A stretch of 64,000 bases of DNA from Macrotrachela quadricornifera (Eukaryota; Rotifera; Eurotatoria; Philodinida; Philodinidae): NCBI GenBank assembly GCA_022393335.1, contig JAJEKB010020302.1:370136-434135 (forward strand), read 5' to 3'. Position 1 is the stretch's first letter. Every line of letters begins with the position of its first letter. The translations under genes and the position numbers were made by a program. Of this stretch, positions 25,930 through 38,152 are shown in pieces. The notes under the pieces are model-generated. The model was not told the origin of the DNA, did not search any database, and saw only the letters and a program-made list of their open reading frames with translations.

Positions 25930-26497
25930 TCATATTCGAGTTCTTGGTCTTCGATTGAGATTGATCATGTCTAATACAGACATCTGACCATATTGAGTGG
26001 TTTGAGACGTTATATCTTCTAATTCTAAAATCTGACTGGTTTGAACAAAACGGAGAGATAAACATTTTGCACCAATCGACGATATGGCCCTACTCTTCCC
26101 AGGTTCTTGTTTTTCTTGGTTATCGGGCAAGATTTTTGCCTGATTCTTATTTTTCTTCTTTTGTAGGTCATTATTACTATTTTCCATGTCATTTTATTAT
26201 AAAGTTTACGCACTATGTACAAAAAAAAAGACTTTTAATTTCATATGTTATCAAAGCAACTTCAGTTTTTAACACAGAAAAACTATTAAATTTTCGTCAT
26301 CGAAAAAAAAATACTTATTTTTTCAAAACTTCAACATCCTGTGCACAATAGATTTGTTCAGTTGTTGTTGAATTTCTTTTTGATAATTGATTTGGAGTTT
26401 GTTTTTTGATATCATGTTTCATTTGCTTTGATGAGTTTTTTATTGCTTGATTATCTGCAAAAGTAGCTACCGGATGAAGTCCATGAACGTACGCTAA
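25930..26497 (-). CDS. possible small gene or gene fragment, two exons, unknown
   Basis: On the minus strand, 26497-26315 reads open after an acceptor-like ttag, starting LAYVHGLHP and continuing with a polar, Gln/Asn/Lys-rich sequence to a stop. Downstream, 26187-25930 is an 85-residue frame (MENSNNDLQ... ending RRPRTRI) with a charged start and balanced composition. Both look more protein-like than the surrounding AT-rich frames. I recognise no family, and the first exon is not found. This could be one disordered protein or chance frames. Confidence 0.25.
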
Positions 26498-27539
26498 CTA
26501 ACCTAAAAAAAAGAACAACGTAAAAGACTTCTTGAGAACATATAAATATCTCTTAGTATAGGGTTGTGAATACCATTTGTGGTTCCTATTATAACCAGGT
26601 GCACGAATTCCTTTTGAAAATAATTTCATGCTTGACTTTTTTAATAATTACTGAGTGTATATCGCGTACAGTTGATGTGCTCTGTGGACACTCGGAGTAC
26701 GAAGAGTACAGGATATAGATTGTTCCATATTGATTAATACAGAGATTTTTATACATCATTAAGATACATCGAAATTTTGTCTTCAAATCTTTTATGACAG
26801 TTTATTTGTATAAACTTTAGATTGATTGACGTTATCATTATAAAATAGAAACTTCAAATGTAACGAAAATCTGTCTATAGACATGATACTTCGGAATTCG
26901 ATATAAGAACAAAGAATTAAATACGAATATGAAACGTTGGTGATAAAAATAAGGAGCTACATATAGATCTAAAGAATTCGTGATGGAAATAGTCTGTTAA
27001 ATATAGAAGTTAATGATTAAATATAAAAATAATGGTATAGATATTTCTCTAAAACCTTCTAAGAGTTTCCAGAAGTACGTTTTTTAAAAATCGAATATAT
27101 AGTCCGTACCAATAATCCAGTAGTATATCTTCCTATAGATTCATACATTACTCTCGAAGTAGATATAGTGTTATCTCAAAGTTCCTCTAATTGATATTCA
27201 AATACACATAGATACTTTGAATACTAATATACTTCGAAGTGTTAATTATTGACCAATGATAACTGAAAATAAATTTCTAAGTTTCATCTTCAAATCGTTT
27301 GACATTGGCGAAAGGATGATTGATATCTCTTTATGAGCGTTTCAAGAACTAGATTCTTGTTTCTTATAGCTTTATCACAGATTATGAATGACGTAATGTC
27401 GCTTTTTTGTTTATCATTGAAGCAGTTCCATTGTATTTTATAATTTAAATCAAAAAGAAATGTGCTAAAAACTTTCTTTCTTATGTAAAACATGTGAAGT
27501 GAATGATAATTATATAAATGATTCAATTTTTGTTCAATA
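26498..27539. other. intergenic, nothing recognised
   Basis: AT-rich. The frame 26589-26786 on the minus strand and others lack motifs. It includes the 3' flank of the minus-strand NHL gene. Confidence 0.4.
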
Positions 27540-29544
27540 CTAAACATTGTGTTCTATTGCAAATTTTTGTACCCGATGATTATTCGAATCCATGACGAAC
27601 AAATTACCTTTGGAATCGAAGCGAACTCTTCGTGGTTCATTGAATTGATTGTGCGCGTCCCCTGCACGATAGCTAGCACCTGCAATAATTAGCATTTTAT
27701 TTTCGTCGTTCATCGACATTTTTACTACTCGATGATTTTCGCTATCCGCAATAACAACAATCATATTTGTTGAATCTGAACCAGGAATAAATGCAAAATC
27801 ATACGGACTTTTGAGAAACTTCTTCCCAATCTTTCGAATTAATGTACCATCTTTATCAAATTGTTGGATAGAGTTTTCTTCATAACTTGCAACATAAACG
27901 TTATCATTCGATTCATCAACATGTACACCTATTGGTTTAAATAATTTAGCCACGATCTGTGCCGATTGTCTACCTGGAGTCCATTTTGTAACGCGATGAT
28001 TTGAATGTTCAGATACATAAATATTGAATTCTTTGTCAACATATAAACCCCAACAATTATCGTATTGATTCAAGTTCTTGCCACGACCAAAATGTCCAAT
28101 TATTGTTTCACCTCTTTTACTATTCTTGGTCCACTTTTGAATTCGATTATTGTGACTATCTGCCACATATATGTTCTCTTGACTATCCACAAATACCGCT
28201 GTAATGCCCTTAAATTGATTTGCTTCCTTTCCTGCTCCATTACCACCAGCTACCACACGACCTTCACTAGCGCCTTCATCCCATTTAACAATCCGATTAT
28301 TGACAGAATCGGCAATATAGATAGCATTTTGACTATCAACAAACATATCGAGTGGGCTATGAAGTTGATTCAAAGCAGGACCACCACCATATCTACCAAC
28401 AATGGTCACTGCCGTGTCAGACCATGTAGCCAATGGAGATGTTTTTAGTGTTTGTATTGATGCATTATTAATTGGAACTAAAATTGTAAAGTTATATATT
28501 CGTATTGTTAGAATTTCTCACTAAAAAGTTCATGTGTGTGTAATTTTTATGAGCATGAAATATGAAACACATATTTTCACCTTTTATGGTCGACGGACAT
28601 ATATACAAGCATCGTACAACTTCTTTCTCTTCAATTACATGAAAAAAGGATTTTGAAGATGCCAACAAACTTGAAACTTCTTCAGTATTCACGCCTTTGT
28701 AAGATGGAAAATTTATTAGTTATATAACTACACCAAAATTGTATCGAAAATTTCATTAACACTGTTTTCTGTTGAAACTTATTTGACAGATAATTAATGA
28801 CAAAATGTTAGTTTCTCCAATGAATCGCATTTTGAAGTTTTTAATCGAAAAAAAATTATTTTCTATGCATCATTTTTCATTAGAAGCTGATACTCCACTT
28901 AACTTTGAATTATATGTATTGAAATGGTGATGATTTAATTAGTATTTGAAAATCTATTATGCATGGTATTACATGTAAAAGAATATATCTCATCGAAGAT
29001 TATGGTTATAATTATTTTCTGGTGTTGGAAGAATCTGTGTCAACAGTTAATGAATTTTCCTACGGAATTCGATAAAATTTTGGAGACAAGATATTAATAC
29101 GTGTGCGCAGATAATAATATCGACTTATGTTAATCCTAAGAAGTTTCGAAAATGCTAAAGATATGCTGTGATATAGAGAAAAGTACGAGACAAATAAATC
29201 TAATAGAAAGTAGTTCAATGTCGTCGAAGTTAGTGTTCTAGATATTAGAGTGAGTCTTGCACTTATGTATTCGAAAGAATAAGTAAGCATATTATTAGTG
29301 CATAGTAGCCTTTATATTCACCGTTATTATGTTCGTCGTCAACAAGAACTTTTGACTCTGCAGAATTTTGTTTTAATTGTTCAAAATGGCATTTATATCG
29401 CTTTGAAGCATAATAAATAAGCATTGATACAGAAATGAAAAGAAATATTGATACAATTAGTAATAAGACAGTTAGTATCCTATTTCGTTTTCTATATTGT
29501 GCTATTGTTGATATTCCCATATTCGTGCCGAGCATGGTTCTCAT
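27540..29544 (-). CDS. NHL-repeat type II membrane protein, 2 exons
   Basis: Exon 1 is 29544-29322 and exon 2 is 28477-27540; the 844-bp intron has GT..AG borders and phase 1 on both sides. The 386-residue product starts with a ~25-residue basic cytoplasmic tail, then one hydrophobic helix (LTVLLLIVSIFLFISVSML) followed by a short Lys-containing stalk, so a signal-anchor with the propeller outside the cell is likely. Exon 2 encodes about six NHL blades with recurring IYIADSxNNRIVKW-type motifs, forming a beta-propeller. The ligand is unknown. It shares blade motifs with the exon at 17704-18617 but not its N-terminal domains. No damage is seen. Confidence 0.8.
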
Positions 29545-31030
29545 CTTCGTTTATTATAAGTTAAAATGTAGAGAGTAATACTATTTATATAATATTCGTT
29601 GACTCATGAGATCAAAAGGAAGAATTACAGGGGATTTTTTTATTACCAATTTATTTATATATTTTTTTTGTGTTCTACTTTGTAATTGAATATCATTGCT
29701 CTAGTACAGGGATTACTTTGCATGTAGAGTTAAGTTAATTGATGTTGTAATTGAAAACCAATACCAAATACCGAACAATCAAAAGATAATAGCAATATTA
29801 AAAAATCTAATTATTGCATTGCGATACACAGTCAGATTTTTTTTTCAATTCATTCTGGTCATGTTTTGATTTAAATATTAGTCATTATTTCATTGCTTTT
29901 AAGAAGAAAGAACTATCCTATCCCTGTGTTCAAATGAAGAATATATAGAGAAAAAATTTTCAAATATATGTAAGGAACCTCTTCGTTAATTCAAAGTATC
30001 ACAAACTCTCCTTAAACTTATGTATAATTGTCTTAAAACCTTTCATCATTGGTGTCAATTATTAATCCTAAAAATAATATTAATAGCATAAGCACATTCA
30101 AAATATTCTCTAATATATAGATCGACAGGCCATTATAGAGCATTTGATAGTAATTGCCAATGCCGCTATAATTGTCAATCCATATTTATTTTCAAACGTT
30201 GGCTCTGGTATGTATTTGTTTACAGCAACAAGTGGTAACACATAATTTTATACATGTCAAGTCTATGCAAAGATAGTGTTTATATTAGATATTTTTGTTC
30301 TTACTTGTTAATTTTGTCATGACACTACATTGTGGTTTTTCAATGATATTTTGGGTTTGGGTAGGATAGTTCAATCTAGTAAACCTAAATAAAGATTAGA
30401 AAAACATGTGCGCACATTCACTCGTCTCAGCAAGACAGAAAAAACGAATTTCAATAGATTAAATTTAAGACCCTCACTCTCAAGAGTGACAATATTTATG
30501 TGTTTTGATTGATTATTACTTGTTTCTATAACTAATAGTGTAAAGGCAGAAAGAAGAGAATACGAATATAATGAATTAGAATTACAGGTTTAATATTCAC
30601 ACGATTTTGTTGTTAATATACTAAAATCAAGATCCATTTTGAGTTGTTATGGAACACATTTGAAAATATTTCATAGTGAGTCTACCAATTCATGGACTGA
30701 AAACGTACAGCGATTGAATGAATCACTAAAGAGCAAATATGGTGATGATGAATAAACATATACGAATGTATATTTATAAGTTGTATTTTTGTTCGTTATA
30801 CATAATCTGGTTGAGAGGGAAAAAAATCAGACAAATAGCATGGCAAAAAAGAAAATAAAAACGAAAGAACGCAAGAAGGAATAATATTTAAATGATTAAT
30901 ACCATTGAAAACATTGTGTTTTGATAATCAATAGCACAAGCAAAGCCAGTAAACGGTAAATAACATGTTTATTAATGAATACCAGGGAATATACTTACAA
31001 TACAAAAGGGCTATTATAGATATTTAATAA
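29545..31030. other. intergenic, nothing recognised
   Basis: AT-rich, without supportable coding frames or repeat ends. It separates the divergently transcribed NHL and ARM-TIR genes and so must contain both promoters. Confidence 0.4.
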
Positions 31031-31164
31031 TTAATAATAAAATCTTGAAACTTTGAATCTATCTGTTCGAATACGATGAAGAAATGCTTTGGGATCATCA
31101 AAAGTAATATTTTTCCATTTTAGAATAGTAGTATCTTTATATCTTAATCGTTTTTTGCATCTTG
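31031..31164 (-). pseudogene. orphan 3' coding fragment, unknown
   Basis: The minus strand reads about 45 protein-like codons ending at a TAA at 31033-31031, including LRYKDTTILKWKN and DDPKAFLHRIRTDRF. No in-frame ATG or clean acceptor precedes it. It may be the last exon of a lost gene. I do not recognise the family. Confidence 0.25.
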
Positions 31165-31464
31165 CACCATTTGATTAATGCGCACATAAATGAAATGTAG
31201 GAAAATAAATTCTTTTTATTTAACTTCTTCAAATTATTGACTTTGATTATCCATTGTTTGTATAAAGCGGACGATCCGATGTTTAAAGAAGTTATAGAAA
31301 GCGGCAATCACTCTCACTATCTTTATATTGATAGGAAAAATAAATACTAGACAAACATTGTGAACCCATGCGGGATGATTCATCTTCAATGATTTAATAA
31401 TGTAACAGTTGAAGAAGATAAAATCTAATTACTTTTCTTTTTTTTTAGTTTAATTGTTATCAAT

Positions 31465-34029
31465 ATGACTAGCAATGACATGGTAACAAATTCTCTTTAT
31501 CAACTTGAAACAATTTTATTACGTGAAAATATTCTTGGCGAAGATATCTTGGAAAAACTTCATGAACAATTGCAACAAATCGATAACAATCCTAAATCAA
31601 CATCAATAGATGAAAAACAAAAAGTTATTCTTATACTTCAATCATTTGAAATAAATTTATTTCGTCAATATTTAATTCAAATTTCATCAACTATTTCATC
31701 TTCTATTTTGAAAATTATATTCAATACAATTCGTCTTCAAATGAATATTAATATGGAAATAAATTCATTTATTAATAATTATTATTTTGATTTATCACTT
31801 AAAAAATTAAGTGATATATCAATAATTGATTATCTTATTCATAGTGAATTACGATCAAATAATATAAATAATATTGATGAAAATTTTCTTTATTTATTTT
31901 GTCGAATTGGTTCACGTTCAATGTATAATAAAATAGTTAAATCATATTCATCATTTGTTTCACATCGAACAACACCAACATTTTTTCAATTGAATGAAAT
32001 TACTGAACGTCTTTTACATGCATTTATTATTTATTTAAATAAATATTTTTTAAATAATAATTTTCAAGAAAATCAATGTCATTCAGCAATATTAATATGG
32101 ATTATAAATATGACAGATGTTTATGGATTTGTTCCTTATTTTATTAAGACAAATTATTCTGAAAATGTATTAAAATGGTTAACAATAATAGAAGAACGAG
32201 AAAAACCCATATCTATGGAAACATGGTATCATATTATTAATATATTATATAATATTGCTCGTCATAAATTAGGTGTTAATATATTAAATAAATTCGAAGC
32301 AATATCTATTCTTAAACAATGGAAAAATCGATATATTAATGAATTATCATCATTAGAATTAATAAAAACTGATGATGATATTCGTGTTGCTTATTATCTT
32401 CTTTATGCAATATTATTAGAACCAAAACAATTAAAAGACGAAAATATATATAATATTGAAACAATACTTAATCGTATTCTTGAACAAATAATATTAGCAT
32501 TTCAATCAAATGATCTTCATTATGGTTCACATAATGTATATGAATATTTATATAGTTTATCAAAATTAGTTGTTAATGATAAATTTCTTTTTTATATTAT
32601 ATCACGTGATAATATATTTAAATTATTTATTGAAAAATTTCTTGAATTTAATCATTTATGTATATCAAATATAAAACAAGAATCAATTAATCTTAATTTA
32701 TTAATTTGTACATCACTTTATACAATATTTTGGTCAATTAGTTTTCAATTAGATTATCGTATTAAATTAAAAACTATTGAAAAATTTCTTAGTTTTGTTG
32801 AATATATGTCAAAAACAAAATCAAATGATGAACATACAATTACAATAAGAATTGCAGCAAAAGGTATTCTATTTAATTTTGATCTTATACAAATAGATAA
32901 TGAATCAATTGAAAATGATTTTGAAAATAATGGTATTAATGTAATGATATCTTATTCACATAAAGATAAAATATTTTGTCAAAAAATACTTACTTATCTT
33001 CAAGAACATTTACAAGGGAATATTTGGGTTGATTTTATTAAATTATCTCCACCATGTGAAGATGATTGGGAAGAAATAGCTAAAGCAATAAGTGGATGTG
33101 ATGTTGTTATTATGATTGTTACAGAAAATTATTGTAGTTCAAAAAGTTGTCGTCGAGAAATGATACATGCTGATAAACGTAATAAACGTATAATACCAGT
33201 TTATTTAGGTAAAGAATATCAACCAGAAGAATGGTTTGAAATTCGTGCTGGTTCAACTACTTATGTACGATTTGGTGATAAGAAAAATGATGAAGAAGTA
33301 ATGAAGAATCTTTTTGAACTAGTTAATGCACAAGATAAAGTTAAGCGACGAAATACTGAGATGATGGCAACAATTTCAAATTCAATAAATGAGATTCAAA
33401 TAGTAGAGACATTATCGCATTCTACTACATCAAACATTGATCAATTTCAAACGATTTCATCAATTCCTATAAAACCAATTGAACAATTAACGAAAGAAGA
33501 AGTTGAACAATTACTTCAATTACCTTCATCAGTTCTTCAATTATCATCGGGTCGAGCTTTACTTACATACATTCATCTACTAACTGATGAAAATGCACAG
33601 TTCGATGAATATGAACGACGAATGCGTGATCGTGGTATTAGCAGAGAACAATTTGCAAATTTAATTTCATCATTAATGACTTATCGATCACTAAACAACA
33701 TTGATATAACATCGACTAAATCACCTGAACAATGGACATATGAAGAAATAAAATATTGGTTTCATCAGAATCATTTATCAGATTATCTTCTTGATATATT
33801 TGCTTTTACTAATGGAAGTGAACTTCTTACCTATGCAAATTTGTTAATCGAATCATCAACACGAATCAGTAGTGAATATGATCGATTGAGAACTCGAATT
33901 GAGACGCGATATAATGGAAATAATCTCTTTTGTCTAGATGAATATGCTCGATTAGTGAATGCTTTCAAAAATCTTATCACACGATCACAACTATTATCAT
34001 CTCAAGTAAAACAAACATCGATTTCATAA
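31465..34029 (+). CDS. ARM-TIR protein with C-terminal SAM-like repeats
   Basis: A single coding exon encodes 854 residues. A pyrimidine tract and AG at 31431-31449 suggest an intron in the 5' leader. Residues 1-480 are Leu/Ile/Asn-rich alpha-helical, consistent with armadillo-type repeats. Residues about 488-625 are a TIR domain: VMISYSHKDK (box 1), WVDFIKLS, CDVVIMIVTENY, then CRREM with Glu565 at the position of the NADase catalytic Glu of SARM1-type TIRs, and RIIPVYLG. After it come two related ~85-residue segments (about 672-745 and 750-845), each starting P-E-Q-W/L-T-x-E-E-V/I and containing LLTYxxLL, resembling divergent SAM domains. By family, it may cleave NAD+ when oligomerised. SARM1 has ARM-SAM-SAM-TIR; here TIR precedes the SAM-like part. 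The SAM assignment is tentative. Confidence 0.8.
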   Translation: MTSNDMVTNSLYQLETILLRENILGEDILEKLHEQLQQIDNNPKSTSIDEKQKVILILQSFEINLFRQYLIQISSTISSSILKIIFNTIRLQMNINMEINSFINNYYFDLSLKKLSDISIIDYLIHSELRSNNINNIDENFLYLFCRIGSRSMYNKIVKSYSSFVSHRTTPTFFQLNEITERLLHAFIIYLNKYFLNNNFQENQCHSAILIWIINMTDVYGFVPYFIKTNYSENVLKWLTIIEEREKPISMETWYHIINILYNIARHKLGVNILNKFEAISILKQWKNRYINELSSLELIKTDDDIRVAYYLLYAILLEPKQLKDENIYNIETILNRILEQIILAFQSNDLHYGSHNVYEYLYSLSKLVVNDKFLFYIISRDNIFKLFIEKFLEFNHLCISNIKQESINLNLLICTSLYTIFWSISFQLDYRIKLKTIEKFLSFVEYMSKTKSNDEHTITIRIAAKGILFNFDLIQIDNESIENDFENNGINVMISYSHKDKIFCQKILTYLQEHLQGNIWVDFIKLSPPCEDDWEEIAKAISGCDVVIMIVTENYCSSKSCRREMIHADKRNKRIIPVYLGKEYQPEEWFEIRAGSTTYVRFGDKKNDEEVMKNLFELVNAQDKVKRRNTEMMATISNSINEIQIVETLSHSTTSNIDQFQTISSIPIKPIEQLTKEEVEQLLQLPSSVLQLSSGRALLTYIHLLTDENAQFDEYERRMRDRGISREQFANLISSLMTYRSLNNIDITSTKSPEQWTYEEIKYWFHQNHLSDYLLDIFAFTNGSELLTYANLLIESSTRISSEYDRLRTRIETRYNGNNLFCLDEYARLVNAFKNLITRSQLLSSQVKQTSIS

Positions 34030-34427
34030 TTCTGAAAAGACCATTCTATTATCACTATAGAACTTAACCAGACATGTCTCAAATAGTAGATTTTAATTTG
34101 AAATAAGAAAATCAAAAAATGAGAATTGTATGAAAAGAACTGTTTGAAAATTATTGAAATATATATCAAAACTATATTTTCTTTCTTTGATATAAGCCTC
34201 TTTTAACATTAGAATGCTTTATAAACATCGAGGGTGACGGTGAGTGTGATAATAGACAGAAAGCAAACAGGGATATCATACCATTGGTCACGGCCATATA
34301 CATATTAAAATAGGCGAAGCATTTTACTATATATTCATGCAATAAAACTTTTGATATTAACTCTTTTAAAAAATTTTAAATATCGAGCTCAGAACTTTTG
34401 GACCACTTTAAGTAAAAAAATTAATTT

Positions 34428-35650
34428 ATTCCCTTTTCTGACAGACAGGGTTATAGGACCGTAAATTTCTTTAAAGGTTGTCTGTCTGTTCTAACCGATC
34501 AGAAAACAGCAACGATTATATCAATTATAATAGAATGTAATCATTCCTAAAAATGCTTCCAAAGGATTTTTGGGATCGGAGAATCCAATGGTACCATTAG
34601 TTTTTTATGGTTTTGGGAAAAAATTTTTTTTTAAAAATAGTGATTTTTTCTAAGAAAATAACGATTTGTTTTCTGAATTGAAGCAGGGATCATACAGCGT
34701 AAAATAAGTTCGTAGTTTTACAGGTATGCTTGTTTTTAAAGTTTGTGTATTTACCTCAATCAAAAAATGATGTCGTCTAGATCAATATTTAAAACTTCTA
34801 GTGTTCTATAAGAAAACTCCATGAAAGGTTGTCGAAGGTATAGAATTTGAATCTCGAGTTAAATTTGAGGTTAAGAATAAGTAAATAAGCAATTCATAGT
34901 TCGTTTTGTTATATTTTTTAAACGGTTTGTTCAAGATAAGCGAAGATCGATGAATCAACACTGAATGGATTTTATCAAATAATTGATAATAAATAATATG
35001 AACTGTCTCCAGCAAAAAGTCATGAACGATAATTTACTATAGGAAACCTAAATCTGAGGTTAGTTTTTCAATACTGTTGGCTATTAATTAACAATAAATG
35101 AATAAATCATAGATTTTGATAAAACTTCACTGACCGTTAAGAAGTACGGAAATCCAAATTCAGAGTGAATAAAAGGTTTTTCTGATCTATTTCTTAGCTT
35201 TTTTAATGAACTTCTTGTAGTTTTAAGGTTGAACTAAGAATAATCGATGGTCATGAATTCATGTTTGACATTGATTGTAATAGAAACATTTTTCTTTGTA
35301 TATTACTATACATCAAAGTTTTGAGTAAGATTTATACAAAAGTATGAAGAAAAACGAAGTGGCTGCTTGATGTCGTGTTGTTGAGTCACCATAGATATCA
35401 ACGTTAAAATAACATTCAAAATAGGCAAAGATTTTCCCTAAGCCACAATGTATAATGTACTCTATTGGTAGCAGTTTTTGAATAATTTTCCTTTTTTAGT
35501 TCCCTAGTGAGTGCACTAATAAATGTTCAGTAAATTTTTGAGAGGAATTTAAATAAGATGCATCCATTCGTTTCAAACTTGAAATAATATTGAAAGATGT
35601 AGCGGCGTTAAATATGGAAACGACTAGACGCTGACTTAGAAAGTTATTTC
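34428..35650 (+). repeat. dispersed 1.2-kb repeat, copy A
   Basis: It starts ttcccttttctgacagac and shares blocks with 49812-51500 and 52618-53040, for example gtctgtctgttctaacc, cagaaaacagcaacgatta and the block around gatcggagaatccaatggta. It then continues through gcgtaaaataagtt and on to gcggcgttaaatatggaaac near 35605. The element has no coding frame and no clear terminal structure. It lacks the 132-bp insertion present in copy B, so it serves as the empty site. Confidence 0.7.
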
Positions 35651-35847
35651 AGAGCATAGTTTTGAAATGAGTTTCAAGTGATTTAAGTGGATTTTCCAAA
35701 GGACTTAATTAATCTTGTTCCATAACGAACCCAACAAAATACCATTTTGTGAAAATAAAAAAGAAATTGAAAACTAATGAAAACTACACGATGTTATCTG
35801 GATGTTGGAAGTTTTCGGTTGCGTATCGATATGTTATGAGTAAGCTA

Positions 35848-37149
35848 CTTAGGTCGTACAAAAAGTTCCCAGATTTCTATTGGCAATTTTATAAACCAAT
35901 TAATATCGAAGAGTCTTGTGCATGGATAAATAGTGGAATGTCTTATCTATAATAGTATATTTAGTAAATCTCTTTAAGACTTAGTTACAGTATTTTCTTC
36001 GATAAACTTTAATTCGAACTTAAAAAAAAATTTCAAAAATGGATAATGAATACAATCGATATTATATTAAAATTCGAACTATTTTGGGGTTAAATCCAAA
36101 GACAATTCATGAAGAACTTGCAAAAGCTTTGGGACCCAAGGCTCCATCATATCCAACAGTTGCGGAGTGGGCAAAGCGTTTCCGTGAAGGAAGAGAAAAT
36201 GTCAATGATGATCCTCGATCTGGTCGTCCAGTTTCCGTGCTTACAGATGAAAATATTGAATAAGTACGACAGGTTATCAACAATGATCCACATTCAACTT
36301 ATGATGAAATTATAGCTGAGACATCTCTCTCTCTCGTGGTACAATAGAACAAATTATCCACAATTATCTCAAGATGAGAAAAGTTACATCTCGTTGGATA
36401 CCCCAATCAACTGAATGATGAACAAAAGCAAGAACGAGTCCGACTTCGTCGTGAAAATTTAGCAAAATTTCATAATGGTGCCTGGCGATTATGTGATATT
36501 ATCACAGGTGATGAGACGTGGATTTATCATAGGCAGATTCATCACAAGTCAACAAACAAAACCTGGATTAGCGAAGGTGAATCATCACGTACCATCGTTC
36601 GTCGAAGCAAATTTGAACCAAAAAATTTATTTTCTATATTCTTTAAATCAAATGGTCCTGTTCTTATCCATGCTGTTAATAATGACGAGACTATAGATCA
36701 CGACTATTATACAGAAAATTGTCTCAAGCCTGTTGTCAAAGAAATACGGAAACAAAGAAAGTCAAATGGTACTAAAGGTATAAAATTGCTGCACCCCATC
36801 GTCATTCAAATGTTATTAATTATTTAACAGAAGAAGGTATCAATATAATGCCACATCCACTATATTCACCTGACCTTGCACCGTGTGATTATTGGCTAAA
36901 TGATTACATCAAACAGAATTTAGCTGATCAACCAGATGAAAAATCATTGGCTCGTGCGGTTCCCAAACTAATAAGAAATATTCCAAAAAAAAGAATTTAA
37001 AAAAACTTTTGACAAACTATTAGAGAGGATGGAACTTTGTATAAATAATCGTGGTGACTACTTTGAACATTTAATAAAAGAAAACTCGAACTTTCTCTTT
37101 GTCTTTAAGTTTTTGTTTAATAATCTGGGAACTTTTTGTACGACCTAAG
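35848..37149 (+). mobile_element. mariner element, degenerate
   Basis: The ends are inverted repeats of 28 bp or more: cttaggtcgtacaaaaagtt at the left, and its complement at the right ending cgacctaag. The TA duplication is at 35846-35847 and 37150-37151. The length of 1302 bp is that of a typical mariner. It carries a broken transposase at 36039-37080. Confidence 0.88.
36039..37080 (+). pseudogene. mariner transposase (DD34D type), multiply broken
   Basis: The start is intact: MDNEYNRYYIKIRTILGL, then a helix-turn-helix and GRPVSVLTDENIE, followed by TAA at 36261-36263. Further frames carry ITGDETWIYH (first catalytic Asp) near 36510 and YSPDLAPCDYW (third Asp) near 36870. The region of the second Asp has lost bases: KLLH runs directly into PHRHSNV in another frame near 36790, so the usual HDNA motif is gone. 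At least one stop and two frameshifts rule out activity. Confidence 0.8.
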
Positions 37150-38152
37150 TACTGCCCATGACTCTCATTATTAGTGAATCACAGTAAGTTGCATGTTGTC
37201 TTGTTTCTTACTTTTCAAAGTTCAACTTCAGCTATAACGATTCATATATTGTCTTCTATTTTTTTGCTAATGTCTAGTCCCTAAGATCTCCAAAGACCAA
37301 CTGGAAGAATCCGAACCATCACTATCAAATTCATACGATAGTCTCCTAATCATCATTTCAATGAAAACTCCCTCATTACAAAATCATTATATTCTTAAAT
37401 AAGCTTTTTTTGAAGTAAAAACAATTATTTGAAAAAATCCAAAAACTAATAGTACCATTCGATTCCCCGACCCCGAAAACCTTTGGTCAAACTTTACAGG
37501 AGGCACATGTGGGAAACGAATGCCCATTAATATTTTAGACGATGTTCTTTTGACGTAGATGTTCTTTTGATCCTGCCACAAACTATTTTTTTGCATATGA
37601 CCCTCCTTACAGTCGAGAAAATAAAGAACAGATTGATTCTCAAAAAATAGGCCATGATATTTACTTATTTTTATAGCCTGATATCTAAAAAAGTCGGAAG
37701 TATAATTATGTTCCTACAAAAAATTTGTATTGAACATTGTTCTGTGCCTATGATTAAAAGATAAAAGTTTTCTCTTTTATTTAGTAACGGGATAATCTAT
37801 GCATCGATGAAAATAAAATAAAAGGGTATCTTTTCATGATTTTAACTATGAATAATTACAAAATGAATATTATCTGTTTTTATATAAAATATTTTCTCTT
37901 AAACAACACATGTCTTCAAGAAAACCTAAATGCAGCAATTGAAAGAACAGATGGAAATCATTTGTAACTTCAACTAAATATTAAATATTTAATTGATATG
38001 ATATCAATTTATTTTATAAAAGCATAACAACCATAATATAGATTCAGAAAAAGAAAAATATTTTGTATATTTGTGAAATAAGAAGAATAAAATAAAATAT
38101 TGAACTCGAACAGAATATGAACAATAAACTCTATTTTCTGAATTATTTATAG
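37150..38152. other. intergenic; short repeat scrap
   Basis: Most of this is unrecognised AT-rich DNA. About 37437-37510, on the minus strand, resembles a block of the dispersed repeat (ttcggggtcggggaatcgaa and then atggtactatta). It includes the promoter region of the FG-GAP gene. Confidence 0.45.
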
